Assembly (NCBI GenBank): GCA_017478225.1
Contig: JAFVDX010000010.1
Location: 1 to 64,000 of the forward strand
Source: Paludibacteraceae bacterium
GTDB taxonomy: Bacteria > Bacteroidota > Bacteroidia > Bacteroidales > Paludibacteraceae
Length of the DNA stretch: 64,000 nt
Direction: 5' to 3'
Position numbers and translations under genes: made by a program. Shown here one piece after another: positions 1 through 9,063 of the stretch; within the stretch, counting starts at the first letter, position 1, and each line of letters starts with the position of its first letter. Under the pieces are notes generated by a model. The model saw only the letters and a list, made by a program, of their open reading frames with translations, was not told the origin of the DNA and made no database searches.

Positions 1-182
1 GTAATGCTTGTGTTTATAATATGTTATCGCGCAACTCTTTGCGCTATTTTATGTTTGTGTTTTGGCAGGATTTTTTTGTGGAGAATAATCCAAAGATGCT
101 GGGTGTATAATTGTAGTATGTGCATTGGATATTGTCCGAGTAAAAATATATTGACTTAGTTCTTTTTACAAGTCACGGAAAA

Positions 183-1205
183 TCATTCTTTAGTCATTTC
201 TCTGTCTCTTCTTAATTTGCGTTCTTGCCTAAGCAAACGATTACGATTACGCTGGGCAGAAATAAAATTGTTGATATAATCAATATAAACGCCAATATAT
301 CTACTCCTTTTTTCCTCGTAAATATCTTCGACTCCTACCATAATACCTGTTTCATACACATCGCTTAACTCGTCGTTGACTGCATTACCAAAGAAGCGGA
401 GTTTAGGAGTAAGATTCAGATAAGCCGAAAACATAGGTGGCACTACTGCTCCTCTTGCTCTTACGGCCTTCATGAGCAAATGGAAATTATGTGTAGGGTC
501 TGAGCCTTCGAATACTATATCTGCTATTCTTTGTCCTTCTGTACTTATATCTATCGGATTGTACGGGAAGAAGAGACCTTTGTCGTCGTTGCAAAATCTT
601 CGCAGATAAGCATAAATCAAATTGCGTGAGACATCATCGTACGAAGGATATATCGTAACTTTACCTATAAGATATTTCACCTCAGGATGATTGTATATAA
701 TTGCACCTAAACCATCCCAGATATTATCTAAGGCGAACAAGGCTTTCATACCCAATTCATGCGATTGATATTTAGGTTGCACAAAAGCCCTGCCTAACTC
801 AATAGTATAAGGCAAATAGTCTTGTATAAAATAATCAGTATATCTAAACAGATGGGCAGAAGTTATATATGGCTGACCATCGTCAGTAAAGACACAATCT
901 CTAAGCCAGAGGTATCTGTAACCACCTATAATCTCTTCCGCCTTTGGATCCCATACAATAAGTTGATGATAAGGCACTTGCATGGTATCCATTGCATCAA
1001 TATCCATTTCTTCACCTGTACTTCCTCCGCTGTCTCTATACGACAATTCTCTCAAACGCGCAATTTCACGCATAGTATTAGGTGCTTCAAGGGCGGTAAT
1101 ATCATAAATCTCATTACCTGCCCTATTAGTAGGGCGAAGGAAATTTTTCTTTGTAAGTTCCTTTTTGATTAATTTTTTATCTACTGGAGCAATTATCGGC
1201 TTCAT
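183..1205 (-). CDS. GNAT-fold N-acyltransferase, putative glycine-lipid/ornithine-lipid type (GlsB-like)
   Basis: A 340-residue cytoplasmic protein resembling the OlsB/hemolysin branch of GNAT acyltransferases, which transfer a 3-hydroxy-acyl group from acyl carrier protein to an amino acid. In Bacteroides the related GlsB starts glycine-lipid synthesis. Features consistent with the family are an early ARLRELSYRDSGGST stretch (about residues 48-62), a central YHQLIVWDPKAEEIIGGYR segment and an ELGRAFVQPKYQ strand. The C-terminus is strongly basic (RNRNRLLRQERKLRR), as for a membrane-associated enzyme. No PlsC-like partner (GlsA) lies beside it in the window. The gene has its own promoter at 1290-1321, divergent from tsaC. 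Family assignment is fairly good; the exact substrate is inferred. Confidence 0.7.
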   Translation of the reverse strand: MKPIIAPVDKKLIKKELTKKNFLRPTNRAGNEIYDITALEAPNTMREIARLRELSYRDSGGSTGEEMDIDAMDTMQVPYHQLIVWDPKAEEIIGGYRYLWLRDCVFTDDGQPYITSAHLFRYTDYFIQDYLPYTIELGRAFVQPKYQSHELGMKALFALDNIWDGLGAIIYNHPEVKYLIGKVTIYPSYDDVSRNLIYAYLRRFCNDDKGLFFPYNPIDISTEGQRIADIVFEGSDPTHNFHLLMKAVRARGAVVPPMFSAYLNLTPKLRFFGNAVNDELSDVYETGIMVGVEDIYEEKRSRYIGVYIDYINNFISAQRNRNRLLRQERKLRRDREMTKE

Positions 1206-1289
1206 AACAGCAAATGTAGCAAATAAGAAATTATTAAATTTGTGTAATGATATATTAAATCATATTCTCAATCACACACAAATGCGTGG

Positions 1290-1321
1290 CAAAATTAGGT
1301 AAAATATTTCATATACACAAA
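1290..1321 (-). promoter_or_regulatory. Sigma-ABfr promoter for the N-acyltransferase gene
   Basis: Read on the minus strand, TTTG (1321-1318), a 20-base spacer and TAATTTTG (1297-1290) match the Bacteroidetes consensus TTTG-N19-21-TAnnTTTG. Transcription would start near 1284, leaving a leader of about 80 nt. It lies back to back with the tsaC promoter. Confidence 0.7.
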
Positions 1322-1329
1322 AGTTGTAA

Positions 1330-1361
1330 TTTGCATAATTGAAAATAAATATGTACATTTG
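1330..1361 (+). promoter_or_regulatory. Sigma-ABfr promoter for tsaC
   Basis: TTTG (1330-1333), a 20-base spacer and TACATTTG (1354-1361) match the phylum consensus. The expected start of transcription is only a few bases before the ATG at 1370, so the mRNA is nearly leaderless. Confidence 0.75.
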
Positions 1362-1369
1362 CGGCTCAA

Positions 1370-1954
1370 ATGACGATTAAGACTACATATAATATAGACG
1401 ACTTAAAGAAAGCGGTTGAAGTGCTCCAAAAAGGCGGTGTTATTCTTTATCCTACAGACACTGTATGGGGGCTTGGTTGTGATGCTCGCAATGAAAGTGC
1501 AGTAAGTAAGATATACAAAATCAAGCAGCGAGACGACCATAAGTCTATGCTTTGCCTATTGGATGGTCCCGGCAAATTGCAAGGTTATGTAAAGGAAATT
1601 CCTGATATGGCATGGGATTTAATAGAGATGTCGGAAAAGCCACTTACAATAATTTATCCCGGTGCGCAGAATTTAGCTTCCAACCTGCTCGCAGAAGATG
1701 GCAGTGTAGGTATAAGAATTACTAACGAACTCTTTTCAAAAGCACTATGTGAGCGATTGCATGCACCAATAGTCAGCACATCGGCAAATATAAGTGGAGA
1801 GAACACACCAAAAAACTTCTCACAGATAAGTAAGGAAATTATTGATGCTGTAGATTATGTGGTTAGATATCGTCAAGAGGACAAGTCAGAACCCAACCCT
1901 TCATCAATAATTAAACTTGATTTGGGGAATATTATAAAAATAATTAGACAATAA
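1370..1954 (+). CDS. tsaC: L-threonylcarbamoyladenylate synthase (TsaC/Sua5/YrdC family)
   Basis: Makes threonylcarbamoyl-AMP from threonine, bicarbonate and ATP, the first step of the t6A37 modification on tRNAs reading ANN codons. At 194 residues it is a single YrdC domain without the extra Sua5 C-terminal domain. Recognisable features are VILYPTDTVWGLGCDA (residues 24-39), KQRDDHKSM (52-60) and the STSANISGE nucleotide-binding loop (136-144). The ATG at 1370 fits the promoter at 1330-1361 and there is no good later start. The sugar transferase gene follows after 9 bases, probably in the same transcript. Confidence 0.93.
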   Translation: MTIKTTYNIDDLKKAVEVLQKGGVILYPTDTVWGLGCDARNESAVSKIYKIKQRDDHKSMLCLLDGPGKLQGYVKEIPDMAWDLIEMSEKPLTIIYPGAQNLASNLLAEDGSVGIRITNELFSKALCERLHAPIVSTSANISGENTPKNFSQISKEIIDAVDYVVRYRQEDKSEPNPSSIIKLDLGNIIKIIRQ

Positions 1955-1963
1955 ATCTACTCT

Positions 1964-3322
1964 ATGACTCAGCGCCGCAAACAACAACTAATATATGTTT
2001 TGTTCGACCTATTGGCATCAGTGTTTGTATGGGTTCTTTTCTTAGCATTCCGTTGGGCGATGCTTGAAGGTAGAGTATTTGGTGTTGACACAGTGCTTAT
2101 TCCTGCATTTAATTTCTACAGAGCACTTATCTTATATCCTATATCATGCTTGATTATATACTACTTATCAGGCTTTTATCTGCGACCTTTCGAATATAAT
2201 TTATGGAAAGATTTTAGTGTTACCTTTGTGAGCGCTATCATTATTTCTTTTGGCGCATTTTTTATAATTATCATTGACGATAATGTAGCCAATTATGAGC
2301 AGTATTATCTTTCGTTGACAGTATTATTTGTATTGCAACTAACGATATCATTTATACCTCGTCTGTTGATATCCATAGTTACTCGTTATCGTATTAAGAA
2401 AGGCAATCTCACATTAAATACCGTAGTTGTAGGCACTAAGAAAGCATACACAACACTCAAAGAGGAATTGAAAGATAAGAATATAGTTACATATCTTTTA
2501 CCAAATAAAGTGACCGATCTAAAAAAGGTAAAGCAGAAATATAGCATAGAAGAAGTTATTATAGCACTTCCCGACAATACTTCTCAAGAAGTGTTATTTG
2601 GATTAATTAGCAATATATACCCATACAATGTTCGGATTAGTTTCCCTGCAAATGTGTATGATATGCTTACCGGTGCCGCCCGCATACATTCTCTAACGGA
2701 TAATCCACTTGTTACGATAACAGACTACAACATGAGCGATAGTCAGATATGTATCAAGCGTGCATTTGATATGTTTTTTTCTGCATTATGCTTGATTCTT
2801 TTCGCCCCATTGTTTGTTATTTTGTCAATATGTGTCAAGGTGGATAGCAAAGGACCTATTATATACCGCCAAAAGCGCATAGGATTATATGGTCGCCCAT
2901 TTGACATATTAAAGTTCAGAACAATGTATCAGGATGCAGAAAAGAATAGACCTATGCTTTCTGTCCCCGACGACCCGAGAGTAACAAAAGTAGGAAAATG
3001 GTTGAGAAAATATAGATTAGATGAATTACCACAATTGTGGAATGTATTATGCGGCGATATGTCTATTGTTGGGCCAAGACCGGAACGCAAATTTTATATT
3101 GATAAGATAGTAGAGAAAGCACCATACTATTGCTTGCTTTATAAAATTAGACCCGGACTTACATCATGGGGGCCAATAAGGGTCGGCTATACAGATACAC
3201 TACAAAAGATGATTCAGCGACTTAATTATGACATAGTATATATGGAAAATATGTCGCTATTGCTCGACTTGAAGATAATGATTTTTACTATTAAAGTCAT
3301 ATTTGACGGAAAAGGACAGTAA
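1964..3322 (+). CDS. Exopolysaccharide polyprenyl-phosphate glycosylphosphotransferase (WcaJ/WbaP type)
   Basis: An inner-membrane enzyme of 452 residues that moves a hexose-1-phosphate from a UDP-sugar onto undecaprenyl phosphate, the first step of building a surface polysaccharide repeat. The N-terminal half has about four hydrophobic segments followed by a CoA-binding-like soluble domain. The C-terminal bacterial sugar-transferase domain begins at about residue 265 (KRAFDMFFSALCLILF) and contains FDILKFRTM, DDPRVTKVGKWLRK, the signature YRLDELPQLWNVL and MSIVGPRPER. No glycosyltransferase cluster surrounds it, so it is a stand-alone priming enzyme here. A terminator overlaps its stop codon. 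The sugar cannot be predicted. Confidence 0.9.
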   Translation: MTQRRKQQLIYVLFDLLASVFVWVLFLAFRWAMLEGRVFGVDTVLIPAFNFYRALILYPISCLIIYYLSGFYLRPFEYNLWKDFSVTFVSAIIISFGAFFIIIIDDNVANYEQYYLSLTVLFVLQLTISFIPRLLISIVTRYRIKKGNLTLNTVVVGTKKAYTTLKEELKDKNIVTYLLPNKVTDLKKVKQKYSIEEVIIALPDNTSQEVLFGLISNIYPYNVRISFPANVYDMLTGAARIHSLTDNPLVTITDYNMSDSQICIKRAFDMFFSALCLILFAPLFVILSICVKVDSKGPIIYRQKRIGLYGRPFDILKFRTMYQDAEKNRPMLSVPDDPRVTKVGKWLRKYRLDELPQLWNVLCGDMSIVGPRPERKFYIDKIVEKAPYYCLLYKIRPGLTSWGPIRVGYTDTLQKMIQRLNYDIVYMENMSLLLDLKIMIFTIKVIFDGKGQ

Positions 3323-3344
3323 ATTTCTTTTACTGCCCTTTTTT
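3311..3344 (+). terminator. Intrinsic terminator after the sugar transferase gene
   Basis: A hairpin pairs GGACAGTAAA (from 3314) with TTTACTGCCC (3329-3338), with one mismatch, and is followed by six T (3339-3344). The stop codon lies inside the left arm. It separates this gene from the convergent der. Confidence 0.75.
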
Positions 3345-3375
3345 ATTATGTTGAGCACTGCAAATTGCCTAAGTG

Positions 3376-4689
3376 CTATTTTGCTCTTATAAATATCTGT
3401 ACGGGCGTTCCGCAGAAGTTCCACCACTCGCGCAATTTATTTTCTAAAAATCGCCTATATGGTTCTTTAACATATTGTGGCAAGTTGGCAAAGAACACGA
3501 AAGTGGGCACTTGAGTGTTAGGCAACTGAGTACAATATTTGATTTTTATATATTTGCCTTTAGTGGCAGGTGGCGGGTAATTTTCTATTAGAGGCAGGAA
3601 ACGCTCGTTGAGTTGCGCTGTAGGTATTTTGCGCTGTTTATTTTCATAAACCTGCAAGGCAGTTTCCATTACCTTAAATATCCTTTGTTTGGTCAGGGCG
3701 GAAGCAAAGATAATAGGGAAATCTTCAAAAGGCGCCATTCGCCTACGGATATCACGCTCTATTTGTTTGATGTCCTGAGTGGTTTTACTCTCTATTAAAT
3801 CCCATTTATTGACCACAACCAACATACCTTTTTTATTCTTCTGAATAAGCGAAAAAATATTCAAGTCTTGACTTTCAATACCACGCGTCGCATCAATCAT
3901 AAGGATACAAACATCGGAGTTCTCAATTGCCCTTATGCTTCTAACCACAGAATAATACTCCAAATCTTCATTCACTTTGGCTTTCTTGCGAATTCCGGCA
4001 GTATCAACCAAATAAAATTCTTTGCCAAATTTGTTGTATTTGGTGTAAATACTATCACGAGTGGTACCTGCAATTTCAGTTACTATTGTTCTCTCTTCAC
4101 CGATGAGAGCATTCAGCAAAGACGATTTACCTGCATTAGGTCTGCCCACAATGGCGAAACGAGGTAGGTTATCGGTTTCTTCGGCAGCCATATCCGCACT
4201 GAAACGAGACAATATTTCATCTAACAACTCTCCCGTTCCCAAACCGTTTACGGCGGATAGGATATAAGGCTCGCCTAATCCTAATTTATAGAACTCGGCA
4301 GCCGCATATTGCTGATTGAAAGTATCTACTTTATTAACTGCCAACACACATGGCTTTTTTGCTTGTCGGAGCAAATGAGCCACTTCCATATCGAACTGCG
4401 TTACCCCTTGATTAACATCCACAACCAACAACACCACATCTGCTTCAGATATAGCCAGATTTACTTGTCGGTTGATTTCACCCTCGAAAATATCATCGGA
4501 ATTAACTACCCAACCACCTGTGTCAATCACTGAAAATTCTTTACCATTCCACTCTGACTTGCCATACTGCCTGTCACGAGTAGTACCTGCTGCTTCGTTG
4601 ACTATTGCTCTACGAGTACGAGTCAAGCGATTGAAAAGAGTCGATTTCCCAACATTAGGACGACCCACTATTGCCAAAACATTCGCCAT
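3376..4689 (-). CDS. der: Ribosome-assembly GTPase Der (EngA)
   Basis: An essential double GTPase that acts late in 50S ribosomal subunit assembly. The chosen ATG at 4689 gives 437 residues beginning [16 protein letters not shown], the standard start. An upstream ATG at 4740 would add 17 non-conserved residues and is unlikely. G-domain 1 has GRPNVGKS (residues 9-16), DTGGW and NKVD. G-domain 2 has GRPNAGKS (182-189), [11 protein letters not shown] and NKWD. The C-terminal KH-like domain ends the protein. It has its own promoter (4831-4862) with a leader of about 135 nt, and is convergent with the sugar transferase gene. Confidence 0.96.
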   Translation of the reverse strand: MANVLAIVGRPNVGKSTLFNRLTRTRRAIVNEAAGTTRDRQYGKSEWNGKEFSVIDTGGWVVNSDDIFEGEINRQVNLAISEADVVLLVVDVNQGVTQFDMEVAHLLRQAKKPCVLAVNKVDTFNQQYAAAEFYKLGLGEPYILSAVNGLGTGELLDEILSRFSADMAAEETDNLPRFAIVGRPNAGKSSLLNALIGEERTIVTEIAGTTRDSIYTKYNKFGKEFYLVDTAGIRKKAKVNEDLEYYSVVRSIRAIENSDVCILMIDATRGIESQDLNIFSLIQKNKKGMLVVVNKWDLIESKTTQDIKQIERDIRRRMAPFEDFPIIFASALTKQRIFKVMETALQVYENKQRKIPTAQLNERFLPLIENYPPPATKGKYIKIKYCTQLPNTQVPTFVFFANLPQYVKEPYRRFLENKLREWWNFCGTPVQIFIRAK

Positions 4690-4830
4690 AGTATTTAATT
4701 TATTATTAGAACATTTACTTGACATGCTCATAAAGAACATGCTTATTTATAATCTGCGCTTGATAACCACAAAATGCATTTATCCTTTTTGAATTTTACT
4801 ATTTATGTACACCCACGCTTATAATGGGCG

Positions 4831-4862
4831 CAAAATTAGTAAAATAAAAGCAATCAGACAAA
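4831..4862 (-). promoter_or_regulatory. Sigma-ABfr promoter for der
   Basis: On the minus strand, TTTG (4862-4859), a 20-base spacer and TAATTTTG (4838-4831) give a full match to the consensus. It lies just beyond the 3' end of the upstream DMT gene. Confidence 0.7.
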
Positions 4863-4890
4863 TTACTTTTTATGAGAGAAGACGAGCGTA

Positions 4891-5256
4891 TTATTGGCGA
4901 AAAACAAAATACACAGCCAAAATCATAAATAATGCTGCCAATATATGGTTCCACCGAATTTGCATTTTGAAGGCAATAACAGAAAAGATAACAAATACCG
5001 TTAGGGTAATAACCTCCTGAATAATTTTGAGTTGCATAAGATTAAATGGTCCACCATTACCCAAGAATCCCATTCTGTTAGCGGGAACTTGAAGGCAATA
5101 CTCAAAAAACGCGATTCCCCAACTTATCAATATCACCCCTATAAGCGGCAAATGCTGAAACCACTTCAATTCAGCCATTTTCAAATGACCATACCATGCC
5201 AATGTCATAAAAACATTGGAACATAAGAGAAGAAAAATAGTAGTTAGTGCTTTCAC
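4891..5256 (-). CDS. DMT-superfamily small membrane protein (DUF486)
   Basis: A 121-residue protein with four hydrophobic helices: residues about 3-20, 36-52, 74-98 and 101-118. The conserved signature FEYCLQVPANRMG after the second helix identifies the DUF486 family (drug/metabolite transporter superfamily, SMR-like size). Its substrate is unknown. It lies between der and the beta-helix gene run, on the same strand as both. Function beyond membrane location is not shown by the sequence. Confidence 0.85.
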   Translation of the reverse strand: MKALTTIFLLLCSNVFMTLAWYGHLKMAELKWFQHLPLIGVILISWGIAFFEYCLQVPANRMGFLGNGGPFNLMQLKIIQEVITLTVFVIFSVIAFKMQIRWNHILAALFMILAVYFVFRQ

Positions 5257-5291
5257 AACTATATGTTTTATAATATTATATATAATTTTTA

Positions 5292-5334
5292 CAACCCTAA
5301 TTCCTTCCTTTTTTCAGGCAAGCAATTAGGGTTG
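5292..5334 (-). terminator. Hairpin between the beta-helix operon and the DUF486 gene
   Basis: An 11-bp perfect inverted repeat, CAACCCTAATT (5292-5302) and AATTAGGGTTG (5324-5334), with a 21-base loop. It follows the last gene of the minus-strand beta-helix run and probably ends that transcript. The T-tract is weak. A TAACTTTG box (minus strand, 5342-5335) overlaps its upstream edge and may start DUF486 transcription, in which case the hairpin would be in that leader. Confidence 0.5.
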
Positions 5335-5409
5335 CAAAGTTACTAATTATTCTTCAAATCACTTTAGTTACTTAAGAAAAACTATAAAGAAAATAACCAC
5401 CTCGCTTTT

Positions 5410-6918
5410 TTACCAACCGCCTCTTCCTCCTCCTGCCGAAGATCCGGTTGTTTGTGATGTTACAGAAGTAGTAGATGACCCGTAACTTAGTGTATAGGTA
5501 TTGCCGGAAGTGAGTCCTTGTGCGGTAATCAAGAGTCCACCGCCATTATTACCTCCTCCCTTGCCCGGTTCTTTTCTTGGCGCCCACCATCCGCCACCGC
5601 CATGACCGGAAGATGATGCAGAATATGATTGAGGAACTACAAATGAACAAATTGTTTCTGAGCCACTTGATAAACTAATCGTCATTCCGGCACTTACACT
5701 CACCGAAGCACTGATATATGCTTGAGTGGAAGAAGATGAAGAAGGTACACTATTTCCACCACCTAAAGCAAGCAAGTTACCACCCGTGAAGAATACACTA
5801 TATCCACCCTCTTCATTGGCATCAAGTCCACATTCAGGCGATGATGTTCCACATGCTATTATATTTCCGCCCTGAATATACATATTTCCATTAGAATCAA
5901 TACCATCATTTCCGGTAGAAACAGCAGTGATTGTACCGCCCTTAAGATACATGTGGCTTGCAGAATTGATTGCATCATCATAGGCGGTTACATTGACCGT
6001 TCCACCACTTATAGTTAATATGGCCTTACTCTCAATTCCTTCAGACTCTTTACCCGGAGTTGTTACCTCTACCTCTCCGCCCTCAATAGTGAGGTTGCCG
6101 TATGATTTTATTCCTTTAGCACTTGTACCTGTTGTAGTAACAGTTACTGCTCCATCAGTCATATAGAAGGACCCTTCATCTACATTTATCCCCTCATCAA
6201 GAGCATTTATCGTTAGTGAGCCGCCATTGATAATAACGCCATCGTTAGTATGTAAGCCATCAGCAACAGTTGCGTTAAGGACAAGTGAGCCTTCGCGCAA
6301 ACGAATATAATCATCGCTTGCCAAAGCGTGTTTATTATTACCATTTATAGTGATTGATCCGCTACCAGAAATAAGGACTTGTCCTTCAGAAAAGAGTGCG
6401 GCTTTTTGATCTTCACCGTTCACCTCAGTGCTATAGCCATTTTTGTCTGAAAGAGTATTAGTACCCGAAAGAACCAAATAACAAGATTTATGGCACTGAT
6501 TGTTGATTGCAGGACCATCGTTGCATGTTAGCGTGAGATTGTCTAAAGTTAGTTTGAACTTATAATTAGTGGAATCAAAACGAAGTTGACCTATACCCTC
6601 TCCACTAACTGAATAAGCAATGTGTTTTACCGTTGAACTGATTACTACATACCCACTCTCGTTAGTTATTGTAACGCCGTCAGGTACATCGGATATAGTT
6701 GCCGATGTGCCATTGAAGACGATGCTTACTGTAGAGTTCCATGTTTGATTTTCAACAAAGTCATTGTCATCGTCACCGGTGTTGGTGTCAGTAGTATCAG
6801 TGCTTGTTGAAGTATCAGCGGAAGTGGAATCACTGTCCGGAGTGTTTTTCTCGTTACACCCTGTTATTGACAATACACTGATAGACAAAATAATGAATAA
6901 ATATCTCTTTATTTTCAT
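5410..6918 (-). CDS. Lipoprotein, carbohydrate-binding beta-helix domain (Cthe_2159/DUF4353 family)
   Basis: A 502-residue surface lipoprotein. The signal peptide ends in SITG before Cys21, followed by an acidic Ser/Thr/Asp linker (about residues 24-56). The rest is a run of short turns of the form LTISGGTVNVTAYDDAINS and GNMYIQGGNIIACG, typical of the parallel beta-helix Cthe_2159 family, whose founder binds cellulose and pectin-like acidic sugars. Near the C-terminus is a Gly/Trp-rich stretch, GHGGGGWWAPRKEPGKGGG, shared with the next protein. It is the last gene of a three-gene run (30-base gap upstream). The ligand is inferred from the family only. Confidence 0.82.
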   Translation of the reverse strand: MKIKRYLFIILSISVLSITGCNEKNTPDSDSTSADTSTSTDTTDTNTGDDDNDFVENQTWNSTVSIVFNGTSATISDVPDGVTITNESGYVVISSTVKHIAYSVSGEGIGQLRFDSTNYKFKLTLDNLTLTCNDGPAINNQCHKSCYLVLSGTNTLSDKNGYSTEVNGEDQKAALFSEGQVLISGSGSITINGNNKHALASDDYIRLREGSLVLNATVADGLHTNDGVIINGGSLTINALDEGINVDEGSFYMTDGAVTVTTTGTSAKGIKSYGNLTIEGGEVEVTTPGKESEGIESKAILTISGGTVNVTAYDDAINSASHMYLKGGTITAVSTGNDGIDSNGNMYIQGGNIIACGTSSPECGLDANEEGGYSVFFTGGNLLALGGGNSVPSSSSSTQAYISASVSVSAGMTISLSSGSETICSFVVPQSYSASSSGHGGGGWWAPRKEPGKGGGNNGGGLLITAQGLTSGNTYTLSYGSSTTSVTSQTTGSSAGGGRGGW

Positions 6919-6948
6919 AAGTATTAAAATATATTCTTGATTGACTTA

Positions 6949-9030
6949 TTATCTTCCTGAATATGTATTGGTTGCAGTAAGCGTGGTAGCAGATGTTGAG
7001 TTATTATATACATCATATTTACTTCCGCTTGCCATTCCTTCAACCGATATCAATATAGCCATACCGCTACTTCCTCCGCCTGGACCTGCAGCAGGCATGT
7101 GCCAACTACCTCCGCTGTCTGAAGGAGAGGTGTAATTGTTAGGTATTTTGAAAGTGTGCAAAGATGTAGTAGATTTGTTGGCTGTAACCTTTATGGTAGT
7201 ATTGGCAGTTACTGTACCGCTGGTTGACACCAATGCTTGCGAGCCTGTAGTAGAAGAAACAGAATTATTGCCTCCACCAACAGCCAATACATTTCCGCCG
7301 GTTATATACAGATAACACTGCTCTGCCGCATCTAATCCGCACTCTGGTGATTTACCGCCAAACGCCATCACTTCTCCGCCTCTTATGTACATGTTTCCAT
7401 TAGAGTCTAAGCCGTCGTTGTTGGTAGCGATGGCAGAGATATTACCTCCCTGCACATACATGTGTGATTTAGAATTTATGGCATCATCATAGGAATAGAC
7501 TTCGACATAACCATCAGTAATAGTAAAGGTCTTTTTAGTTTCTATCCCTTCCGACCCATCTGCTTGTCCTGTTACACTCACTTTAATATTTCCGCCATTG
7601 ATTAAGATATCCCCATCTGCTTTGATTCCTTTAGGAGATGAGCGTTTGTAACTATCGGTAGAATTGTCACCACCCCAACCACCACCTCCAGGCCCTTGGC
7701 GGCGAGAGATATGTTCCTCTGAAGGTTGCTGATATGGCGGCATACGGAAATTATCCCCATCAAGCAATCGCATCGGTTGACCATCGGGGGTAAAGTGTCC
7801 TTCGGAAGCGATGCGAGCAGACTCATTAGAAGGCGGAAAAGCATTGTTATTTTTGCTTGGTGCCCACCAGCCACCTCCGCCAGAATTTGACGAGGAATAA
7901 CGAGTGCCGGTAGTAGTGATATTGAATTCCCCACCACTGATTGTCAAATTGCCATCGACAGAGATACCTTTGCCTCCCGTTCCTGTACTTTTAAGGGTAA
8001 ATGTACCGCCTTTGACCACCATATCATAGCCTGCCTTTATGCAAGCACAAGCAGATGTAGTGTCATTGGTTCCTGTAACGCCATTACCTGTGGTAGTGAT
8101 ATCAAATGTACCTCCAGTGATGGTCATCAGACTATCCGACTTAAGTCCTTTGCCTGCATCGGCACTTACGGATATGCTTATAGTTCCAGCATTTATAATG
8201 GCCTGACCATTTAGTTCATCAGTTGAATCATCGGTTTTTTCTATCTGAATACCATCATCACCGCAACTCTCGACCTTGAGTGTACCGCCATCCATTTGCA
8301 AATATTGTCCAATATGCAATCCGTCTTTGGCAGCAGATTTAACTATGATACTTCCCGTAAAAGCATTGGTGAGTTGCATATACTCGTTCGTTTTGAGCGC
8401 GTGAGCGGTATTGCCCTTTAGCGTCAGAGTTCCCGTTCCACCTACTTCTACATGTCCTTTTATAGCCAGACAGGCTTTCTGAGTGCCGTTTTCAGCATCA
8501 GTGAGAGTATTATTGCCGTTGATATTAAGGGCTATTCGCTTACCATTACGAATATTTACGGCAGCAGAATCAGCACAAGTAAGCACAAGAGAATTGAGAT
8601 TAAGCGTGATTTTTTTGCTACCTTCGGTATAAAAAGAGCCATTAGAACTACTACCTGTTAAGGTATATGTGATTTCGTCGGCGAGAGTGTCGTCTTGGTT
8701 GATTCTCACTTGAGCACCATTTACATCAACACTAAGATACTTTGCTATATTTCCCGCCACTGTTACACTTGCTTGACTTCCGCTGTATGTAACAACGACT
8801 TCATTATTTACAACCGCAGTAGCATCTACATACATCTTGCCTATATCACTCAACATAAGCGACTTGCCCATAACAGTTAGCGTTGTGCCATTATCATATA
8901 TCATTTCTGCAGCAGCAGAGGCAGGAATAAGATAAGTAACATTGCCTACTTGTATGTTGAGCGTTTTATCAGCAGCAACGCAATACATACAAGGCAATAG
9001 TGATATTAATAATAAGAGTGGTTTTTTCAT
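6949..9030 (-). CDS. Secreted carbohydrate-binding beta-helix protein (Cthe_2159/DUF4353 family)
   Basis: A 693-residue exported protein with a signal peptide (cleavage near residue 20, after CVAA). A short N-terminal module follows, ending in LMLSDIGKMYVDA, shared in kind with the 9064-10245 gene and common in Bacteroidales surface proteins. The body is repeated beta-helix turns (for example LTISGGEFNITTTG and AINSKSHMYVQGGN). Around residues 385-465 the helix is interrupted by a low-complexity insert containing SGGGGWWAPSKNN and GPGGGGWGGDN, then resumes at about 475. It is probably co-transcribed with both neighbours (gaps of 30 and 33 bases). It may bind plant polysaccharides, by family analogy. 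Confidence 0.82.
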   Translation of the reverse strand: MKKPLLLLISLLPCMYCVAADKTLNIQVGNVTYLIPASAAAEMIYDNGTTLTVMGKSLMLSDIGKMYVDATAVVNNEVVVTYSGSQASVTVAGNIAKYLSVDVNGAQVRINQDDTLADEITYTLTGSSSNGSFYTEGSKKITLNLNSLVLTCADSAAVNIRNGKRIALNINGNNTLTDAENGTQKACLAIKGHVEVGGTGTLTLKGNTAHALKTNEYMQLTNAFTGSIIVKSAAKDGLHIGQYLQMDGGTLKVESCGDDGIQIEKTDDSTDELNGQAIINAGTISISVSADAGKGLKSDSLMTITGGTFDITTTGNGVTGTNDTTSACACIKAGYDMVVKGGTFTLKSTGTGGKGISVDGNLTISGGEFNITTTGTRYSSSNSGGGGWWAPSKNNNAFPPSNESARIASEGHFTPDGQPMRLLDGDNFRMPPYQQPSEEHISRRQGPGGGGWGGDNSTDSYKRSSPKGIKADGDILINGGNIKVSVTGQADGSEGIETKKTFTITDGYVEVYSYDDAINSKSHMYVQGGNISAIATNNDGLDSNGNMYIRGGEVMAFGGKSPECGLDAAEQCYLYITGGNVLAVGGGNNSVSSTTGSQALVSTSGTVTANTTIKVTANKSTTSLHTFKIPNNYTSPSDSGGSWHMPAAGPGGGSSGMAILISVEGMASGSKYDVYNNSTSATTLTATNTYSGR

Positions 9031-9063
9031 TGATTTATAGTGATTAGTATTAAGGAGTATGTA

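Noticed and set aside
4690..4740. Upstream ATG adding 17 residues to Der
   Set aside because: The added residues are not conserved-looking, and the family starts [12 protein letters not shown] at 4689.
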